From the NCBI RefSeq assembly GCF_003634575.1, contig NZ_RBLJ01000002.1:1085850-1149849 (forward strand): DNA of 64,000 nt. Direction: 5' to 3'. A program made the position numbers and the translations under genes. Shown here piece after piece: positions 59,079-64,000 of this stretch (position 1 is its first letter; each line of letters starts with the position of its first letter). This DNA is from Photorhabdus asymbiotica (GTDB taxonomy: Bacteria; Pseudomonadota; Gammaproteobacteria; Enterobacterales; Enterobacteriaceae). The notes beneath the pieces were generated by a model, which had not been told where the DNA came from, did not search any database, and saw only the letters and a list, made by a program, of their open reading frames with translations.

Positions 59079-60728
59079 TTACTTTTTATCAGCAACTTCT
59101 AGTTGCTGATAAATATAGTGTTTATAGCTATTCACCAACTCTTTATCCTGACAATCATCTAACGCTCCTCGGCAGAGATGGCGCATCGTCATATTCGCCC
59201 GATAAAAAGGTGAAACATTCAGTTTAGCTCTCTCCATAATCATTCCACCAAGGAATGAAATATCCGTCAACTCATCAGTCTGAACCGGTTCTCCCTGTTT
59301 CAAATTATCTCGCATGGTGAACTGAGTGATATAACCGGGATTTGAAAATACACTATCGTACTGATCTAAGTTAATATTGGGTTGATGATCACCGAAATAG
59401 AGGAAGATTGTTGGTTTTTCCCGTTTAGCAACAAACTCGCTGAAATCTTTGATTGCGGGATCAGAAGCCTTGATTTTTTCCATATAATGACTGAACTTAC
59501 CAACTGCCTGTAAATTTTTCACATGTCCGGAAAGTCCGTAATCATCGGAATGATCTTCATCATATGGGCCATGTTCATACATAGTCAGGGAGAAAATAAA
59601 CAACGGCTTATCGGTTTCCTGTCCCAAGATTTCTTTCACGTAATTCAACATACTCTGTGTAGGGATAGTCCACAGATTTTCGTCAAGACTGGCGGGATAG
59701 CCTAATTCCTGCGGTTGAATAATACGGTCAACACCCAGCGTCTGGTAAGCATGACCGGAGTGATAAGAGGATTTATTAAATGGTGTCAGAACAACGGTGT
59801 AATAACCATTCTGTTTCATCTCACGGAATAGACTGTATTTCAAGTGATCAACGATAAAATAAAAAACCGCATTTTTACGTGAACCAAAATCATCAGTATT
59901 CAAACCTGTCAGAGCAGAGAATTCGGATAACCAGGTACCACCGCCAAAAGTTTGTACCCTCATTGGGCTTTGAGCACTAACCCCAGTATTTCGCTGGAAC
60001 ATATAAAGATTAGGTAGCCGTGAATCATCCGGTAATTGATAGATATGTGGAGTAACCGTTGATTCCTGCAATAACATCACCACATCTGGCTTAATTTCAG
60101 ACTGTGGCACAGGCAGCGTGACACGCTTAGCCTGTTGCAGAAAATAATCGGATGATTGTCCAAACTGAGGAGCATGATATTTGGCATCTTTAGCTGACAT
60201 CACCATATTAGTGACAGTACCACGTCCTTTTGGTAGCGAAGATTCCCATTGCTCTCTAAACGCATTGGCGGTAACACTCACTTCCCATACACAAACCACA
60301 ACCAACACCAATCCGACAGTACGCCATTTGAAACCACGGGAAGGTGATGACTTTTTCCAACTGAGCACCATATTAAAAATCAACCAGATAAGCATAGCAA
60401 TGACTGCCAGGCCAGCTAGCCAATAATGCCGCAGTGTTTCCTGATTAGCAGGATCAAACATCAGGTTTAGGTCAGAGAACATGAGCTGTTCTTTGTAGTA
60501 ATGAACTTTTATTTGATTGAGAAACTTAAAGATAATAAACAGTGTTCCGGTAAAGGCAACAGAAAACAGTAACCGGGCCGACATAAAAAACACCAGTCCA
60601 AATATCACACCAAATACACCGAGAGCTATCAATGCTGGATAAATAGCATCACTTTTTTCAAAAACCAGTATTAAAGTTGCAATAAACAATAACCCTAGAT
60701 AAACACTCGATATTATCTTCTTTTTCAT
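59079..60728 (-). CDS. LTA-synthase-like membrane sulfatase/phosphoglycerol transferase
   Basis: A 549-residue protein: about five N-terminal membrane helices (residues 5-150) and a large periplasmic sulfatase-fold domain from about 220. VVMLLQEST holds the metal-binding Glu, GGGTWLSEFSALTGL the nucleophilic Thr, and YFGDHQPN the distal Asp-His pair. This is the plan of LTA synthases and OpgB-like phosphoglycerol or phosphoethanolamine transferases. In a Gram-negative it probably decorates periplasmic glucan or LPS with a phospho-group. E. coli OpgB is longer (about 760 residues), so I do not assign that symbol. Cellular substrate unknown. Confidence 0.85.
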   Translation of the reverse strand: MKKKIISSVYLGLLFIATLILVFEKSDAIYPALIALGVFGVIFGLVFFMSARLLFSVAFTGTLFIIFKFLNQIKVHYYKEQLMFSDLNLMFDPANQETLRHYWLAGLAVIAMLIWLIFNMVLSWKKSSPSRGFKWRTVGLVLVVVCVWEVSVTANAFREQWESSLPKGRGTVTNMVMSAKDAKYHAPQFGQSSDYFLQQAKRVTLPVPQSEIKPDVVMLLQESTVTPHIYQLPDDSRLPNLYMFQRNTGVSAQSPMRVQTFGGGTWLSEFSALTGLNTDDFGSRKNAVFYFIVDHLKYSLFREMKQNGYYTVVLTPFNKSSYHSGHAYQTLGVDRIIQPQELGYPASLDENLWTIPTQSMLNYVKEILGQETDKPLFIFSLTMYEHGPYDEDHSDDYGLSGHVKNLQAVGKFSHYMEKIKASDPAIKDFSEFVAKREKPTIFLYFGDHQPNINLDQYDSVFSNPGYITQFTMRDNLKQGEPVQTDELTDISFLGGMIMERAKLNVSPFYRANMTMRHLCRGALDDCQDKELVNSYKHYIYQQLEVADKK

Positions 60729-60860
60729 ATCGTACTAAACCCAGTCAATAGGAAGCTCACACTAGTAACAGTTGGCAAAAATAACACAGGCAAGTTAAAT
60801 CAATCGAAATAAAACATTAATTTTGTTGTTCCCGTCTCCTTATTGAACAAGAAAAAATTA

Positions 60861-62720
60861 TCAAAACAGCCCATTATCCCTGAGAATATGTCGCTCAGCC
60901 TGACGACGAGTAAAACCGCTGCGATCAAAGAATTCCAATATCTGAATAGCCAGTTTACGACCAATACCCAATTCATCACGAAAATCGGCGGCAGTGATCC
61001 CACCATGATTTTGATTAAACTTACGGATAAGCTCTGCGAATTGCTGAATTCGTTGGCTACCATAATAGCGATCATGAACAACGGCGGTAATATGTCCCAA
61101 TTGTGCCGCTTTTTTCAATACACTGCGAATTGTCACCTCTTCTTCCTCTAAATCAGCCGCCAAATCACGTACCCACCAGGGATCATCTGCAAAATAAGGT
61201 GCTATTCGCTGCCACAATTTTCCCTGTTCGTCACTAAAAGCCAAACCATGTTCAGGAAGAAATAACCAACCACGCGCTTGTTCCAATTGCCCATTATCGA
61301 GCAATACATCAATTAGACTATAAACCAACGCTTCATTTAATGTTGGTAAAGCCATCCGTTTTAAACGTGCCTTCCCCAAACCCAGTTGATCAACATGTTG
61401 CTGATGATATTCAGCTAAAACCTGTAATAGTTTCTGTTTTGCCAGCTCAGCATGACTCTGTGACAGCACCATACCATCAGAGATCATCACATCCATATTA
61501 GCTATTAGCTGATGGAGAGTCTCTTCCGTTAACTGACGCGCCCAAGAAAAAATGGTTAAGAGAAAGAGCCCCTCGTGATAAATAGAGCATTAAATTAGCG
61601 GCATGATCCGATGCTCTGGCAAGCTGAGTGAGCCAATGCAAAAACTCAGGCTGACGCTTACCACGGCGAGGAGAATTTAAATTTATCACTCGTGCGCCGG
61701 CCAGCGTTCTTCTGGCGCTAATATCACGCAATATCAATCGGTCATTCTCAACCAGCCACAACGGGCTATCCAGGACCAATTCAGCTAACAGAGGCTTATC
61801 AGAAGGCTGATTGAGTAATGAAATCCGACCGGTGATATGGCTGGCAGCATGATGAATATGAAGAGATTGCCAGTTTCGCAAAGGTTCATCAGTTTCTAGT
61901 TCTACCAGCACCTTTTCCACATTCTCAGAGGGCTGTTGGGAAAGCAGCCAATCACCACGGGAAATCTGTTCCTTACTAATATCACCGGCAATATTCAGTG
62001 CAATGCGCTGCCCGGCCTGGGCCGTATCTGTCTGTCGATTCTGAGCATGCAGGCCACGCACCCTGACTTGATTATCACAGCCAGTCAGCCAGAGGATATC
62101 CCCATACTGACCCTGCCAGCTAATGCCGTTCCCGTCACCACCAGACCCGCGCCTTTTACACTGAAAACACGATCTATCGCCAGACGAAAACGCTGATTCA
62201 GCTTTTCATGCTGTCTGTTTTGTTGGTGTAGCTGCAACAGATGCTGCCGCAGAAGGGCAATACTTTCTTCATCAGTGGCTGCTGTAATAAACAAAGGAGC
62301 ACCAATCCAACCCTGAGTTGCCAGTTCATACTCAATCTGTTGGCGCACATCAACTACCCGCAACGATGCCACCCGATCTGCCTTAGTGAGCACAACTGTA
62401 ATTGCCGGGCAGCCTATCAAACGTAGAATAGCCAAATGCTCTTTGGTTTGAGCCATTACCCCATCGTCACAGGCAACCACTAGCAAAACATGATCGATAC
62501 CCCCTATCCCTGCTAGCATATTGGCAAGAAATTTTTCATGTCCGGGCACATCAACAAAACCAACCGAAGACCCATCTGATTGCGGCCAATAGGCATAACC
62601 CAGATCAATGGTCATAACTCGTTTTTTCTCTTCCGGCAAACGTGCCGTATTCACACCGGTAATAGCTTGAATCAGCGTAGTCTTACCATGGTCAACATGA
62701 CCTGCGGTGGCAAAAATCAT
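60861..62720 (-). pseudogene. selB: selB, selenocysteine-specific elongation factor, frameshifted
   Basis: SelB delivers Sec-tRNA to UGA codons. Together three consecutive frames match the whole protein: the GTPase domain (62720-62085, GHVDHGKTTLIQAITG), domains II-III (to 61498) and the winged-helix SECIS-binding end (to 60861). The first break is loss of one G in a G-run (62100-62103 on the plus strand). The second is one extra base in an A-run (61547-61552). Correcting both restores collinearity with E. coli SelB. In addition the switch I motif reads KKRVMTIDLG where RGMTIDLG is nearly invariant, a substitution that homopolymer error cannot explain. Confidence 0.85.
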
Positions 62721-62755
62721 ATATAGTTTCAGAAAATTAGGGTAGTTCCAGAAAA

Positions 62756-64000
62756 TTAAAGTAAGAGTGCCTGCAACAATGCTTTTCCGTCTTCAAGGCA
62801 ACGTAAATCCAACCACAAACGTCCTTCAGAAATACGTCCAATAACCGGTTTCGCTAATCTACGCCAGTGCTGAGCCAACTGTTCCAATGTCCGGCCCTGA
62901 CCATCAATGGCAGTGAAAGTCAAAGCCCAGCTAGACAAAAGCTCGACTGGCAATGAACCACTGCCAATCTGTGAGTAGCACGGCTCATTACGAACAATAA
63001 ACTGGCCACCGTAATATGCCTGAATCTGAGGTAATAACTGTTGTGCCAAATCATACATTTCTTGCTGTGAACGCGTTAACAAACGTAACGTTGGCAAACT
63101 GATAGCAAAAGTTGTTCAGGGCATTGATACAATCGCAATGTCGCTTCCAAAGCAGCCAGAGTCATTTTATCCGCCCGCAAAGCGCGCTTTAGTGGATGAC
63201 GCTGGATAGCTTTCTATCCACTGTTTCTTACCAAGGATAATTCCAGCCTGCGGGCCCCCCCCAATATTTATCACCAGAAAAAGTGACCAGATCGATGCCC
63301 TGATTCAGTATAGTCCTGAGGCATAGGTTCGGGCTGGCCAAGCCATGATTGAGCCATATTGATCAATAGAACCACTACCCAAATCAATAGCAGTAGGAAG
63401 TTGGGATTTAACCCCCAGTTTCGCTAATTCACAACCGGAGACTTCCGCAGTAAACCTTCAATACGGTAATTACTCGTATGAACTTTCATCAGAAGAGCGG
63501 TCTCTTCATTGATAGCTTGTTGATAATCTTTCAGGTGAGTACGATTAGTGGTGCCAACTTCAACCAATCGGCATCCTGCCTGAGCCATCACATCAGGAAT
63601 ACGGGAATTGCTCCACCAATTTCCACCAATCACCCGGAAACCAACAACTTGCTTACCGGATTGCTAACAGTTGCTAACATAACAACACAGCTGCTGCCAT
63701 TGTTATTAACGACACAAGCATCTTCTGCCCCGGTTAATTCGCATAACAAAATTCGACCAAGAAGCACAATCACGGTGCCCACGCCCAGCACCATCGAGGA
63801 ATATTCCAACGTTACCGTGAACGCATCACTTGTGTTACCGCTTCAATAACCGATTCTGGCCATTAATGCCCGGCCAAAGTTGGTATGAAGTTACCGTACC
63901 ACTAAGGTTAAACACCGGCTTTAAGGACAAAACCTGTCTTTGTTCCAATTGCTGACCCAGTGCTTACTGCCCAGTTATCGCACCAATCAGGCAGTTCCTG
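62756..64000 (-). pseudogene. selA: selA, selenocysteine synthase, heavily degraded (partial)
   Basis: SelA converts Ser-tRNA(Sec) to Sec-tRNA(Sec). Only two blocks stay in frame: the C-terminus (63097-62756, [11 protein letters not shown]... [18 protein letters not shown]) and a central piece (63633-63424, [33 protein letters not shown]). Between and beyond them SelA-like codons recur in shifting frames, for example LVTFSGDK near 63280, [17 protein letters not shown] codons near 63190 and TGAEDACVVNNN near 63720. Many separate indels are needed to restore it. The gene runs off the window end. Order selA-selB is as in E. coli. Confidence 0.85.

Overview
The window reads as a chromosomal segment of a gamma-proteobacterium of the order Enterobacterales, most likely the Photorhabdus/Xenorhabdus branch (inference). 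The housekeeping order trmL / cysE-gpsA-secB-yibN / envC-yibQ / kbl-tdh / hldD-waaF-waaC / waaA / coaD / mutM / rpmBG / radC / coaBC-dut-slmA / rph-pyrE / yicC follows the enterobacterial pattern. The proteins align end to end with E. coli orthologues recalled from memory, and three ERIC-type palindromic repeats are present. No database search was possible, so the genus is a judgement.

Region 1 (about 0.3-22.4 kb) is an O-antigen cluster, almost all on the + strand and strongly AT-rich. A JUMPstart/ops element (about 1824-1863) precedes rmlA, so RfaH control is expected. Three precursor routes are visible. The first is a dTDP-linked 4-amino, probably N-formylated, 6-deoxy sugar (rmlA, aminotransferase, formyltransferase, with a WbqC-like protein). 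The second is a GalNAcA-type uronic acid, probably amidated (C6 dehydrogenase, C4 epimerase, AsnB-like amidotransferase). The third is UDP-QuiNAc (WbpM-like dehydratase, WbpV-like reductase), next to a small PglC-type phosphoglycosyl transferase that probably starts the unit. Three glycosyltransferases, Wzx, Wzy and two hexapeptide acyltransferases complete it; with the initiator this fits a tetrasaccharide repeat (inference). Within the cluster, a duplicated and decayed wzx-3'/GT2-5' junction marks a past recombination. galE closes the region.

Region 2 (22.4-31 kb) is conserved core genome: trmL, cysE, gpsA, secB, yibN, envC, yibQ, tdh, kbl. Region 3 (31-48.3 kb) is the LPS inner and outer core locus: hldD, waaF, waaC, a deacetylase-like gene, waaQ, WabG-like and WabH-like transferases, waaA, waaE, coaD, mutM, waaL, then a reverse-strand group of glycosyltransferases including one GT9-type protein that has lost its second domain. 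Region 4 (48.4-55 kb) is housekeeping: rpmBG, radC, coaBC, dut, slmA, pyrE, rph, yicC, with a recognisable pyrE attenuator.

Region 5 (55-64 kb) is an eroding zone. It holds a phage capsid scrap, a cluster of TGTCGA dyads, the C-terminal piece of a cysteine-rich regulator, an MFS exporter, a YegV-like sugar kinase, an LTA-synthase-like membrane sulfatase, and selB and selA genes that are both broken. The selenocysteine pathway therefore appears to be decaying in this strain, unless the sequence near the window end is of poor quality.
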